Of a stretch of 64,000 nt of DNA, positions 17,158 to 26,350 are shown in pieces. The translations under genes and the position numbers were made by a program. Source of the stretch: Ramlibacter albus. GTDB taxonomy: Bacteria; Pseudomonadota; Gammaproteobacteria; Burkholderiales; Burkholderiaceae_C. The DNA is taken from contig NZ_JACORU010000004.1 in NCBI RefSeq assembly GCF_014297445.1, forward strand, positions 310,001 through 374,000, written 5' to 3'. Position 1 is the first letter of the stretch; every line of letters starts with the position of its first letter. A model generated the notes under the pieces. That model did no database searches and was not told the origin of the DNA. It worked only from the letters and a program-made list of their open reading frames with translations.

Positions 17158-17661
17158 ATGACGAAGACCTTGCTCGCACTGGCGGCACTTGCAATCGGCG
17201 GCGCCGCCAGCGCGAAGCTGCCGCCTCTGGACGATGCCGCCAAGGCCAAGGCCGCGGAGACGACCGCCAGGGCCGCGTGGCAGGCCAAGGTGGACGCGTT
17301 CCAGCTGTGCAAGGCGCAGGACAAGGTGGCGGCCGCGTACCGCAAGGGTGGCGGCAAGGCCGCGCCTGCGGCATCCGCGGCCAAGCCCGTGGCGGCCGCT
17401 TCCGCGGCCACTCCGACGGCGATGTCCGCGACGGCAGCCGCGAGCGCGGCACCCACCACGCCCGTGGCTTACGCGCCCCCGGCGTCCTGCATGGACCCCG
17501 GCCCGTTCGCCTACAGCCCGCCCGAGCAGAAGCCGCTGGAGACCTCCGGCGCGCACTCGCCCGCCGGCACGGCCGCGAGCCCGCCGAGCGTGCGCCCGGA
17601 AGCCGCGCAGATGACGCCCGGCTCCTCCGGCAAGCCGCCGGCGTCCGCCGCGAAGAAGTAG
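17158..17661 (+). CDS. Uncharacterised periplasmic Ala/Pro-rich protein with a Cys pair
   Basis: A 167-residue exported protein. Residues 1-19 are a signal peptide (LLALAALAIGGAASA). Next comes a helical segment (AAKAKAAETTARAAWQAKVDAFQLCKAQDKV), then a low-complexity Ala/Pro spacer and a short conserved-looking block (ASCMDPGPFAYSPPEQKPLE). The two cysteines, about 90 residues apart, could form one disulfide. ATG 17158 is preferred over ATG 17152 because the AGGAGGA ribosome site lies 7 bases before it. It sits directly after the cytochrome gene and before fdhD. Function is unknown. Confidence 0.68.
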   Translation: MTKTLLALAALAIGGAASAKLPPLDDAAKAKAAETTARAAWQAKVDAFQLCKAQDKVAAAYRKGGGKAAPAASAAKPVAAASAATPTAMSATAAASAAPTTPVAYAPPASCMDPGPFAYSPPEQKPLETSGAHSPAGTAASPPSVRPEAAQMTPGSSGKPPASAAKK

Positions 17662-17705
17662 TTTTGCTGTAGGGTGGCGGTGTCCGCGCGACACCCCCAC
17701 CGAAG

Positions 17706-18527
17706 ATGCCGCTTCCGCAACTCTCCCACGCCAGCGCCCCGCTCACGCGCGAAGTCACCGCCCTCAACGAGAAGGGCGAGGCGCAGCCGCTGGCTATCCC
17801 CGCGGAGCGGGACCTCACGATCTACGTCGACAAGCGCGAGCTCGTCACGCTGATGACGCTGGGCGCGCACCCGGAGTGGCTGGCGCTCGGCTACCTGCGC
17901 AACCAGCGCCTCGTGCAAACCCTCGATGACGTCGAGTCGATCACGGTCGACTGGGAGGTCGGCGCGGCCGCCGTGAAGACGCGCGGCGGCATCGACCGCA
18001 TCGAGGAGCGCACCGCGAAGCGCGTGGTCACGACCGGGTGCGGGCAGGGCAGCGTGTTCGGCAACCTGATGGACGAGATCGATGCTGTCGCACTGCCCGA
18101 AGCGTGCATCACGCAGGCGGACCTTTACGGCATCGTCAACACCATCCGCGTGCAGGAGACCACGTACAAATCCGCCGGCTCGGTGCACGGCTGCGCGCTG
18201 TTCCGCGGGCAGGAGATGCTGCTGTTCGTGGAGGACGTCGGCCGCCACAACGCCATCGACACCATCGCGGGCTGGATGTGGCTGCAGGGCGAGGCGGGCG
18301 CCGACAAGGTGTTCTACACGACGGGCCGGCTCACGAGCGAGATGGTGATCAAGTCGGCGCAGATGGGCGTGCCCATCGTGGTCTCTCGCAGCGGCATCAC
18401 GCAGATGGGTTTCGACGTCGCGCAGCGCGTGGGCGTCTGCGCGATCGGCCGCGCGACGGGCAAGCATTTCTATTGCTACACCGCGCCGCACCGGCTGCTG
18501 CTGCAGCCGGAACTGGCGCAGCGCTAG
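17706..18527 (+). CDS. fdhD: Formate dehydrogenase accessory sulfurtransferase FdhD
   Basis: A 273-residue cytoplasmic protein that transfers sulfur from IscS to the bis-MGD cofactor of formate dehydrogenase. It has the family order LTIYVDKRELVTLMTLGAHPEWLALGYL, the TTGCGQGS loop with the catalytic cysteine, and SAGSVHGCALF, EDVGRHNAID and TTGRLTSEMV. The loop has one Cys (GCGQG), not the C-x2-C of E. coli FdhD, a variation seen in other members. Its stop and the stop of the convergent protease gene share one CTAG tetramer (18524-18527). Confidence 0.95.
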   Translation: MPLPQLSHASAPLTREVTALNEKGEAQPLAIPAERDLTIYVDKRELVTLMTLGAHPEWLALGYLRNQRLVQTLDDVESITVDWEVGAAAVKTRGGIDRIEERTAKRVVTTGCGQGSVFGNLMDEIDAVALPEACITQADLYGIVNTIRVQETTYKSAGSVHGCALFRGQEMLLFVEDVGRHNAIDTIAGWMWLQGEAGADKVFYTTGRLTSEMVIKSAQMGVPIVVSRSGITQMGFDVAQRVGVCAIGRATGKHFYCYTAPHRLLLQPELAQR

Positions 18528-20686
18528 GCGGCGTCGGCCACGCCCACGAGCGCGACCAGGCCGCCGTCATCGGCGGAAGCGGAGCCGGAGAGCAGGTCCA
18601 GGTCCGACGTGACGCGCGCATTCCACGTGCGCGCCATGCCGCCGAACACAGCGTCGCTTTCGAGCCCGCGCAGCAGCGTCGTCATGTTCAGCACCACCTG
18701 CCCGCGCGCGGGCGCGAAGAGCGTGAAGATCAGCGTGAGCGCCTCCTTCAGCGCGTCGTAGCTGGCCGCCGGGCTGGGGCCTGCGAGCGCCGAAGCGGTG
18801 ATGCCGAAGTTGGCCATCACCGCGGTGGTGAAGGCTTCGCCGCCCATCGACGCAAAGCCTCCCGCCGCACCGGCCGCATAGGACGCGGGCGTATTGCCCG
18901 CGAGGCTGGAGGCCACTTGCGTGTACGCGGACGACGAAGGCGCGGCGCCGTTGAGGCCGCGGTAAACGCCCATCGCCAGCAGCAGGTCGCTGCGCTGCCC
19001 CGCTTCGACGGCAAGGGTCGTCGCGGACACCGTGCGGTCGGAGAAGCGAAGCGACTCGATGTCGCGCAGCTGGTCGACGCCGTCGCGGCCCGCGGTCCTG
19101 TCGGTGACGGTGAACGAGGAAGTCGCGGTGTCGTACGCGATCGTGTAGTCGCCGCGCGCCCCGCGATAGGCCGCCGTGTCCGAACCGGCGCCGCCGACGA
19201 GCGTGTCGTTGCCGCCGCGGCCTTCGAGGACGTTGGCCACTTCGTTGCCGGTGATCGTGTCGGCCTGCGCGGTGCCGATCGCGTTCTCGATCGTCGTGCC
19301 GAAGTTCACCGTCACCTGGCCGGCAGCGGTGATCAACGACGACTTCGCGGCGCCGGTGTAGCCCCAGTAGCCGGGCGCGAGATAAAGCGTCAGCGACTTG
19401 GTGAGCGACGACGCGTCGATGGTGTCGGTGCCGGCGCCGTCCCAGATGAAGTTGGGGCGGGACTCGCTCAGCGTGTAGGTGTCGTTGCCGGCGCGCGCGG
19501 TGCGGCTCGGCCCGTACAGGTACTGCAGCGCGGCGATGTCGAGGTCGCGGAACTGCGCCTTCCAGAGCGTGCGGTCCGCGAGGCCGTTGTACGACATGAT
19601 CGTCCACGTGCGCAGGTCCTCGGTCGCACCCAGGAAAGGCGGCTCGGCGGCCCCGGTGCCGGTGCCGTGCGGATGCTTCAGGCCCAGCGCGTGCCCCAGC
19701 TCGTGGATCAGCGTTGCGGCCGCGGCCGTGCCCTCGGTGAGGCCCGTCGCCGCGGCTTCGAGGCTGATGAATACGTCGCTGCCGAGGTAGTGGGTGTTCG
19801 GCGGCGATGCCCACCCGCTGGAGTCGGGCTGCGAGTTGTTCGCGAAAGCGATCGTGTTGTACGTCGCGGGGTCCGCCGTCCTCAAGAACCGCAGGTCGAC
19901 CACGCTGCTGATGTATGCGAGCGCCGCGGTGGCCGATGCGATCTCCGTCGGCCCGAACGACTGCCAGCCCACCGCGTTCTCCGGGTGCGTGTCGTACGAA
20001 GGCTGCGACGCGGGGAAGGCGTACGAGTAGGTCCCGGACCCTTCGAGCAGCGTGCCGAACAGGCCGCCGTTGCCCAGGTCGTCGACCAGTGCGTCGATCC
20101 AGTACGGCAATGCCAGGGCCCCGTCCACATACGTGACGCTCTCGATCATCGACGGCACTTTCACGAAACTGGCCGAGACGATCGCGCGGTCGGTGCCCCC
20201 GGTGTCCCACACGAAGTCGGTGAGGTCCGTGATGTAGTAGGTGTCGTTGCCGAGGCCGCCGCTGACCAGGTCGACGCCGGCGCCGCCGGACAGCGTGTCG
20301 TCGCCGGCGTCGCCCGCCAGCATGTCGTCGCCCGCGCCGCCGGAGATCGAGTCGTTGGCGTCGCGCCCGACGATGTAGTCGTCGCCGGCGCCGCCCAGGA
20401 GCGTGTCGGCCGACGTCCCGCCGACGACCAGGTCGTCCCCGTTGCCGCCGTCGATGACCTTGGAGCCGGTGACCGGGTACATGTAGGGCCCGTCCGCGCC
20501 CCAGTACCCGTTGATGTCGTCGTCGCCGTCGCCGCCCTGCACGGTGTCGATGCCGTCCCCGGTGCGGATGCTGTCCGGGCCGGCGCCCGCATCGATGGTG
20601 TCGTTCCCGTCCCCGGCGTCGATGACGTCCTCGCCGGGCCCGCCGGTGAGCGTGTCCGCCCCGGCAGTGCCGTTGATCAAAGGCAT
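18524..20686 (-). CDS. RTX-repeat metalloprotease (serralysin/M10-like) with DUF4214-like tail, copy 1
   Basis: A 720-residue predicted secreted calcium-binding zinc protease. Residues 1-150 hold RTX nonapeptide repeats of the GGxGxDxxx kind. The metzincin domain has HELGHALGLKH (His328, Glu329, His332, His338) and the Met-turn TIMSYN. A second short RTX patch lies near residues 480-505. From about 565 comes an alpha-helical DUF4214-like region (SDLLLAMGVYRGLNG). In classical serralysins the RTX block is C-terminal, so the N-terminal array is unusual. There is no signal peptide, which is consistent with type I secretion, but no secretion genes are adjacent. The start at 20686 (MPLINGTAGADTL) matches its paralogue. 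Confidence 0.85.
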   Translation of the reverse strand: MPLINGTAGADTLTGGPGEDVIDAGDGNDTIDAGAGPDSIRTGDGIDTVQGGDGDDDINGYWGADGPYMYPVTGSKVIDGGNGDDLVVGGTSADTLLGGAGDDYIVGRDANDSISGGAGDDMLAGDAGDDTLSGGAGVDLVSGGLGNDTYYITDLTDFVWDTGGTDRAIVSASFVKVPSMIESVTYVDGALALPYWIDALVDDLGNGGLFGTLLEGSGTYSYAFPASQPSYDTHPENAVGWQSFGPTEIASATAALAYISSVVDLRFLRTADPATYNTIAFANNSQPDSSGWASPPNTHYLGSDVFISLEAAATGLTEGTAAAATLIHELGHALGLKHPHGTGTGAAEPPFLGATEDLRTWTIMSYNGLADRTLWKAQFRDLDIAALQYLYGPSRTARAGNDTYTLSESRPNFIWDGAGTDTIDASSLTKSLTLYLAPGYWGYTGAAKSSLITAAGQVTVNFGTTIENAIGTAQADTITGNEVANVLEGRGGNDTLVGGAGSDTAAYRGARGDYTIAYDTATSSFTVTDRTAGRDGVDQLRDIESLRFSDRTVSATTLAVEAGQRSDLLLAMGVYRGLNGAAPSSSAYTQVASSLAGNTPASYAAGAAGGFASMGGEAFTTAVMANFGITASALAGPSPAASYDALKEALTLIFTLFAPARGQVVLNMTTLLRGLESDAVFGGMARTWNARVTSDLDLLSGSASADDGGLVALVGVADAA

Positions 20687-20767
20687 ACTGCTACTGCATT
20701 GTTGTCGTGTTGCGCGGCCGAGTGTAGCCGCCCCGCGCACGCGTGCACGCTCAGGGTTTGCGCGCCC

Positions 20768-22828
20768 TCAAACTGGTGGAGGATCTTCGTGCACGCCGAC
20801 AAGGGCAAGCGGCGCAAGCGTGTCCAGGTCGGCGCCCACGCGCGCATTCCATGTGCGTGCGACGCCGCCGAAGACGGCGTCCGCCTCCAGCCCGCGCAGC
20901 AGCGTCGCCATGTTCAGCACGACCTGCCCGCGGGCGAGCGCGAAGAGCTCGAAGATCTGCGACAGCGCCCCGCGCAGTGCGTCGAAACTCGCCGACGGCG
21001 TCGCACCGCCGAGCGCGTTCGCGGTGATGCCGAAGTTCGACATCACGCTGCCGGTGAACGCGTCGGTGGCCTGCGCGACGAAGCTCGAAGCGACGGCCGA
21101 CGCATAGCCCGGCACGCTCGAGATGGCGACACTGCGCACCGCGTCGTCGAAGGCCGCACGCGGCGGCGCGGCGCCGTACAAGCCGCGGTACACGCCGACG
21201 GCAAGCAGGAGGTCGCCGCGCGCCGCGCCGTCGCCGGCCGAGGTGTTGATGGTGCGATCGAAAAACTGCAGCTGTTCGATGTCCCGCACGAGGTCGCGCC
21301 CGTCGCGGCCGGCCACGTTGTCCTGCACGACGTAGCCCGACGCGGCGTTGCTGTACGTGATGGTGTAGTCGCTGCGCGCGCCGCGGTACACCGCCGTGTC
21401 CGTGCCGGCGCCGCCCGAGAGCGTGTCGTCCCCGCCGCGGCCTTGCAGAACGTTGGCGGCGTCGTTGCCGGTGATCGTGTCCGCGAACGCGCTGCCGGTC
21501 GCGTTCTCGATGGTCGTGCCGAAATTCACCGTGACCTGCCCCGCCGAGGTGATGAGCGAGGATTTCGACGCGCCCACGAAACCCCAGTACCCGGGCGCGA
21601 GGTAGAGCGTCAGGCCGCGCGACAGGCCGGAGCCGTCGATCGTGTCCGTGCCCGCGCCGTCCCAGATGAAGTTGGGTGCCGTCTCGCTGAGCGTGTACGT
21701 GTCGTTGCCGGTGCGCGACGTGCGGCTGGGGCCGTACATGTATTGCAGCGCCGCGATGTCGAGGTCGCGGTAGGCGTAGTGCCACGAGACCCGGTTGTCG
21801 GTGTACGACATCACCGTCCACAGCCGCGTGTCCTCGGCGTCGGGCAGGTACGGCGGCTCGGAGGGCGTGGAGCCCTCGTCGTGCGGATGCTTCAGGCCCA
21901 GCGCGTGGCCGAGTTCGTGGATCAGCACCACTGCACCGAAGGTGTTGTCCGCCAGCGCCGCCGCGATGAGCCCCGTGTTCATGAACACGTCGTTGCCGCG
22001 CGGCACCGTCGCGGGCGTGTAGCCATGGCCGTTGGTGCCGAAGGTGCCGTCGTGGAGGTTGTTGCTGAACGAGATGACGTTGGTGGTGTCGGTGTCGGTC
22101 ACCGGCACGAACCGCACGTCGATCACGGTGCTGATGTAGTCCAGGGCCAGCCGTGCCGCCGCCTGTTCCGCCGCGGTGAACGGCGTCCAGCCCCGCGTGT
22201 CCTGCGCCTCCGTCAGGTACGTGGGCATCGCGGTCGGAAAGGCGTAGCCCAGCGTGCGCGCGGCGCCGAGGATGTCGAGGTAGCGCCCGCCGTTGGAGTT
22301 GTCGTGCAGCAGCGCATCGAGCCAGTACGGGATCGGCAGGGCGCCGTCGACATAGGTGACGGACTCGACGCTCGTGGGCAGCTTCGCGAAATTCACGGAC
22401 ACGATCGCGCGGTCGGTGCCGGACGTATCGGAGATGAAGTCGGTGAGGTCGCGGACGTAGAAGGTGTCATTGCCCGCGCCGCCGCTCATCGCGTCCACGC
22501 CCGCGCCGCCATCGAGCGTGTCGTCGCCCGAGTCGCCCACGAGCACGTCGTTGCCCGCGTCGCCGTACAGCGTGTCGTTGCCGCGGCCGCCGAAGACGAA
22601 GTCGTTGCCGTTGCCGCCGCGGGCGATCTTGTTGCCCGAGGAGTTGAAGAAGTTGTAGCTGGCGATGGTGCCGAAGCCGTTGATCTCGTCGTCGCCGTCG
22701 CCGCCTTCGACCGAGTCGTTGCCGTCGCGCGTGATGAGGCGGTCGTTGCCGCCAGCGCCCAGCAGTGTGTCGTCGCCCGTGCTGCCGGTGAGCGTCTCGG
22801 CGAGCGCCGTGCCGTTGAAGACTGGCAT
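20768..22828 (-). CDS. RTX-repeat metalloprotease (serralysin/M10-like) with DUF4214-like tail, copy 2
   Basis: A 686-residue paralogue of the downstream gene with the same order: N-terminal RTX repeats (STGDDTLLGAGGNDRL), then a metzincin domain with HELGHALGLKH (His304, Glu305, His308, His314) and Met-turn TVMSYT. A short RTX patch near 460-470 and a C-terminal DUF4214-like helical region from about 536 follow. The start is ATG 22828 (MPVFNGTALAETL) with an AAGGGG ribosome site; an upstream ATG at 22843 is less likely. The 81-base gap to copy 1 and the shared domain order indicate a tandem duplication. The two have diverged in loops but keep every zinc ligand. Confidence 0.86.
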   Translation of the reverse strand: MPVFNGTALAETLTGSTGDDTLLGAGGNDRLITRDGNDSVEGGDGDDEINGFGTIASYNFFNSSGNKIARGGNGNDFVFGGRGNDTLYGDAGNDVLVGDSGDDTLDGGAGVDAMSGGAGNDTFYVRDLTDFISDTSGTDRAIVSVNFAKLPTSVESVTYVDGALPIPYWLDALLHDNSNGGRYLDILGAARTLGYAFPTAMPTYLTEAQDTRGWTPFTAAEQAAARLALDYISTVIDVRFVPVTDTDTTNVISFSNNLHDGTFGTNGHGYTPATVPRGNDVFMNTGLIAAALADNTFGAVVLIHELGHALGLKHPHDEGSTPSEPPYLPDAEDTRLWTVMSYTDNRVSWHYAYRDLDIAALQYMYGPSRTSRTGNDTYTLSETAPNFIWDGAGTDTIDGSGLSRGLTLYLAPGYWGFVGASKSSLITSAGQVTVNFGTTIENATGSAFADTITGNDAANVLQGRGGDDTLSGGAGTDTAVYRGARSDYTITYSNAASGYVVQDNVAGRDGRDLVRDIEQLQFFDRTINTSAGDGAARGDLLLAVGVYRGLYGAAPPRAAFDDAVRSVAISSVPGYASAVASSFVAQATDAFTGSVMSNFGITANALGGATPSASFDALRGALSQIFELFALARGQVVLNMATLLRGLEADAVFGGVARTWNARVGADLDTLAPLALVGVHEDPPPV

Positions 22829-22923
22829 GTCGACCCCTTCCAACCTCGTGTACGCGAAAGTCTACATCCCGGTGGGGTGCCATGCTCATTCCGCCCTCAC
22901 ATTTCTGCGGTACCGTCGCCACC

Positions 22924-25443
22924 ATGGAAACCTCCGTGTCGCGCCTGGCCTGGCGCAGCCTGTGGCGCGACCTGCGCGCCGGCGAACTGCGGCTCGTGAT
23001 CGTCGCGGTGACGCTGGCGGTGGCCGCGCTGACGGCCGTGGGCTTCTTCGCGGACCGGCTGAAGGGCGGCCTCGCTCGGGATGCGCGCCAGCTGCTCGGG
23101 GGCGACGCGGTGGTGGTGAGCGACAACCCGACGCCTAAGGCTTTCGCGCAGCAAGCCCGTTCGCTCGGGCTGGCCACCGTGTCGACGATGGTTTTCCCGA
23201 CGATGGCGCGCGCGCCCGATGCGCAAGGCGGCGCGTCGCGGCTCGTTGCATTGAAGGCCGTGCCGCCCGGCTATCCCTTGCGCGGCAGCCTGCAGGTGGC
23301 CGCGTCACCCGAAGCGACGGGCGCCGTCACGCGCGACGTGCCGGCGCGCGGCGAAGCGTGGGTCGAGGCGCCCCTGCTGGAGGCGCTGGGCCTGGGCATG
23401 GGCGACGCGCTGCTGCTGGGCGACGCGCAAATGCGCATCGCGCGCGTGATCACGCTGGAGCCGGACCGCGGCGCCGGCTTCATGAACTTCGCGCCGCGCG
23501 TGATGCTCAACGAGGCCGACATCCCGGCCACGCGCCTCGTGCAGCCCGCCAGCCGCATCAGCTGGCGCCTCGCGGTCGCCGGCGCGGACCGCGACGTCGC
23601 GCGCTTCGCCGACTGGGCCGTGCAGGAAGCGAAGAAGCCGGACGTGCGGGGCGTGCGCATCGAATCGCTCGAAGGCGGCCGGCCCGAGATGCGGCAGACG
23701 CTGGACCGCGCGGAGAAATTCCTCAACCTCGTCGCGCTGCTCGCGGCGCTGCTCAGCGCCGTTGCGGTGGCGCTCGCGGCGCGCGGCTTCGCGGCCAACC
23801 ACCTCGACGACTGCGCGATGCTGCGCGTGCTGGGGCAGAGCCAGCGCACGATCGCGTGGTCGTACGCGTTCGAGTTCACGATGGTGGGCCTGTTCGCCAG
23901 CCTGCTCGGCGTGGCGATCGGGTTCGGCGTGCACTTCGTGTTTGTCATGCTGCTGGGCAGCCTGGTCGAGACGTCGCTGCCGGCCGCGAGCGCGTGGCCG
24001 GTGCTGTTCGGGCTCGGCATGGGGCTCACGCTGCTGCTGGCGTTCGGCCTGCCGCCCGTGCTGCAGCTGGCGCAGGTTCCGCCGCTGCGCGTCATCCGGC
24101 GCGACGTGGGCAACCTCAAGCCGGCGTCCATCGCGGTGCTGGCGATCGGCGTGGCCGGGTTTGCCGCGCTGCTGCTCGCGGCGAGCAGCGACTTGAAGCT
24201 GGGGCTCATCGCCGTCGGCGGCTTCGCGGGGGCCGTGCTGGTGTTCGCGGGACTGAGCTGGCTCGCGGTGAAAGTGCTGCGTGCGTCGGTGAACGAGTCG
24301 ACCGCGCCGCGCTGGCTGGTGCTGGCCACGCGCCAGGTCTCGGCCAAGCCTTCCTACACCGTCGTGCAATCGAGCGCGCTGGCCGTGGGCCTGCTCGCTC
24401 TGGTGCTGCTCGTGCTGCTGCGCACCGACCTCATCGCGAGCTGGCGGCAGGCCACGCCGCCGGATGCGCCCAACCGCTTCGTGATCAACGTGATGCCCGA
24501 GCAGAGCGAGGCGTTCGTGAAGGCACTGCGCGAGGCCGGCGTGCAGCGCCTCGACTGGTACCCGATGTTCCGGGGCCGCCTCGTCGCGGTGAACGGGCGC
24601 ACCGTCACGCCCGACGACTTCGCCGAGGACCGGGCGCGGCGCCTCGTGGACCGCGAGTTCAACCTCTCGTTCGCCGCCGACAAGCCGCCGCACAACGAGG
24701 TGGTGGCGGGGCGCTGGACGCCGGAAGAAAGCGGCGCGGTCAGCGTGGAAGAAGGCATTGCGACCACGCTGGGCCTGAAGCTCGGCGACACGCTGCGCTT
24801 CGACATCGCGGGCACGCCGGCGGAGGCGAAGATCACCTCGTTGCGCAAGGTCGACTGGACGTCGATGCGCGCGAACTTCTTCGTGATGTACCCCGTGGCG
24901 AAGCTGCCCGATGTGCCGGCGACCTACATGGGCGCTTTCCGCGCGCCGGCGAAGAAGGGTTTCGACAACGAGCTGGTGCGTGCATTTCCGAACATCACCG
25001 CCGTCGACATGACGGCGACGATCTCCCAGGTGCAAAGCGTGCTGGACAAGGTGATCCGCGCGGTGGAGTTCCTGTTCGGCTTCACGCTCGCGGCCGGCGT
25101 GGTCGTGCTGTTCGCGGCCGTGACCGCCACGCGCGAGGAGCGCGCACGCGAGTTCGCGATCATGCGCGCGGTCGGCGCGCGCGGCTCGCTGCTGAGGCAG
25201 GTGCAGCGTGCGGAGCTGGCGGGCGTGGGCCTGCTGGCGGGCTTTCTCGCGAGTGTGGTTGCAGCCATCGTCGGCTGGGGCCTCGCAAAGTACGCGTTCG
25301 ATTTCAACTGGACCGCGTCGCCGCTCGTGCCGCTGGCCGGCTCTGCCGCAGGCGCCGTACTAGCGCTCGCCGCGGGGTGGTGGGGCTTGCGCGAGGTCCT
25401 CAACCGACCTGTCGTCGAGACGCTGCGCAAGGCGCCCGAGTGA
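22924..25443 (+). CDS. FtsX/MacB-type ABC transporter permease (YbbP-like)
   Basis: An 839-residue membrane protein. Residues 1-60 hold the first membrane helix (LVIVAVTLAVAALTAVGFF), followed by a periplasmic domain. A first FtsX core of helices lies around 265-430, further helices near 415-450 and 485-500, a second periplasmic region, and a C-terminal FtsX core (VEFLFGFTLAAGVVVLFAAVTATREERAREFAIMRAVGA, quoted in part). This is the large two-FtsX layout of YbbP. The usual LolD-like ATPase partner (YbbA) is not encoded next to it. The start is ATG 22924, where the conserved MARRSLxRDLR-like N-terminus begins. Confidence 0.85.
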   Translation: METSVSRLAWRSLWRDLRAGELRLVIVAVTLAVAALTAVGFFADRLKGGLARDARQLLGGDAVVVSDNPTPKAFAQQARSLGLATVSTMVFPTMARAPDAQGGASRLVALKAVPPGYPLRGSLQVAASPEATGAVTRDVPARGEAWVEAPLLEALGLGMGDALLLGDAQMRIARVITLEPDRGAGFMNFAPRVMLNEADIPATRLVQPASRISWRLAVAGADRDVARFADWAVQEAKKPDVRGVRIESLEGGRPEMRQTLDRAEKFLNLVALLAALLSAVAVALAARGFAANHLDDCAMLRVLGQSQRTIAWSYAFEFTMVGLFASLLGVAIGFGVHFVFVMLLGSLVETSLPAASAWPVLFGLGMGLTLLLAFGLPPVLQLAQVPPLRVIRRDVGNLKPASIAVLAIGVAGFAALLLAASSDLKLGLIAVGGFAGAVLVFAGLSWLAVKVLRASVNESTAPRWLVLATRQVSAKPSYTVVQSSALAVGLLALVLLVLLRTDLIASWRQATPPDAPNRFVINVMPEQSEAFVKALREAGVQRLDWYPMFRGRLVAVNGRTVTPDDFAEDRARRLVDREFNLSFAADKPPHNEVVAGRWTPEESGAVSVEEGIATTLGLKLGDTLRFDIAGTPAEAKITSLRKVDWTSMRANFFVMYPVAKLPDVPATYMGAFRAPAKKGFDNELVRAFPNITAVDMTATISQVQSVLDKVIRAVEFLFGFTLAAGVVVLFAAVTATREERAREFAIMRAVGARGSLLRQVQRAELAGVGLLAGFLASVVAAIVGWGLAKYAFDFNWTASPLVPLAGSAAGAVLALAAGWWGLREVLNRPVVETLRKAPE

Positions 25444-25453
25444 CAATCGCGGG

Positions 25454-25834
25454 ATGACGACCCCGTTCGAAGTGATCGGCGGCGAGGAGAAGGTGCACCA
25501 GCTCGTCGAGCGGTTCTACGACCTCATGGACCTCGAGCCGCAGTACAAGGATTTGCGCGCCGCGCACGGCACCGACCTGGTGAACGCGCGCCAGAAGCTG
25601 TATTGGTTCCTGTGCGGCTGGCTGGGCGGCCCCAGCCACTACGAAGACCGTTTCGGCCACCCGCGCCTGCGCATGCGGCATATGCCTTTTCGCATCGGCA
25701 TCCGGGAGCGCGACCAGTGGCTCGCGTGCATGGACCAGGCGATGGGCGAGGTGGGTGTGGACGAAGCGTTGCGTGCGCGCCTGAAGGAATCGTTCGCGAA
25801 TACGGCGGACTGGATGCGCAACACGCACGGGTAG
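25454..25834 (+). CDS. Group II truncated haemoglobin
   Basis: A 126-residue haem protein of the trHbII (GlbO-like) group, expected to bind O2 or NO in the cytoplasm. It has the B-helix FYDLMD, the YWFLCGWLGGP segment with the group II E/F region, proximal HPRLRMRHMPFRIG, and the trailing RDQWLACMDQAM. Length is typical. A GACAAT hexamer (25442-25447) ends exactly 6 bases before the ATG and no ribosome site is present, so translation from a leaderless message is predicted. The -10 overlaps the stop of the upstream permease gene. Confidence 0.9.
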   Translation: MTTPFEVIGGEEKVHQLVERFYDLMDLEPQYKDLRAAHGTDLVNARQKLYWFLCGWLGGPSHYEDRFGHPRLRMRHMPFRIGIRERDQWLACMDQAMGEVGVDEALRARLKESFANTADWMRNTHG

Positions 25835-25844
25835 CGGGCGCGAA

Positions 25845-26348
25845 CTATCGCTTCCGGACCTTCCACCAGGCCTCGAACTCCGAGGGGCGGATGCGGTAGC
25901 GTGAGAAGTTGCCCTCGTGCAGGTTGAGCAGTTCCTCCTGTGCAAGCTCCTCGAAACGCACCTTGTCCTTTGCCGCGACACCGACTTTCGCCCAGGTCGA
26001 GACCTTGCGCACGACCTGGGAGCGCGTGATCTGCGAGCGCACCATCTCGCCGATCAGGTCTCGCAGTTGCGCACGGTACTTCAGGCGAATCGGGTCGGGC
26101 TCGACCATCGACTGCCGAACCGCAGCGTATTGACCCGCCGATCGCTCGTAAGCCCACACGAAGACATCCTTGAGCACGTCGGTACTGTTCTGCTCGTAGA
26201 CCGCGAGGATGGCCTCCGTGTAGCTCTCGCGCGGCACATCCGCGAAGGAAAGGGGCGCGAGGTTCGCACGAATCAGCGGGATGTTCGCCGCCAGCCGTGA
26301 GACGCGCTTGTTGACGTCCTCGAAGGGCTGCAGGTAAGGCAGGATGTG
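25845..26348 (-). pseudogene. Remnant of a Fic-family protein (5' part missing)
   Basis: An open frame of about 168 codons reads YLQPFEDVNKRVSRLAANIP then LIRANLAPLSFADVPRESYT and ends FEAWWKVRKR. This is the C-terminal half of a Fic-family protein, starting just inside the HPFxDxNKRxSR catalytic loop, whose leading His is replaced by Gln in this subgroup. Immediately upstream, at 26349-26351, there is an in-frame TAG followed by a tandem decamer repeat, and no N-terminal Fic sequence appears before the Smr gene. A start at 26237 could express 130 residues, but the active loop would be lost. It is probably a decaying accessory gene. Confidence 0.7.
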
Positions 26349-26350
26349 CT

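Noticed and set aside
18038..22999. A 1653-codon open frame on the plus strand opposite both RTX genes and the fdhD end.
   Set aside because: It is low-complexity Arg/Val/Ala sequence without any domain, and exists because high-GC codon bias removes stops on the opposite strand. The minus-strand frames have clear RTX and metzincin motifs.
25845..26237. A stand-alone 130-residue gene starting MPRESYTEAIL.
   Set aside because: The same frame continues upstream into recognisable Fic sequence to 26348 and then meets a stop, so the short frame is the tail of a truncated Fic gene.
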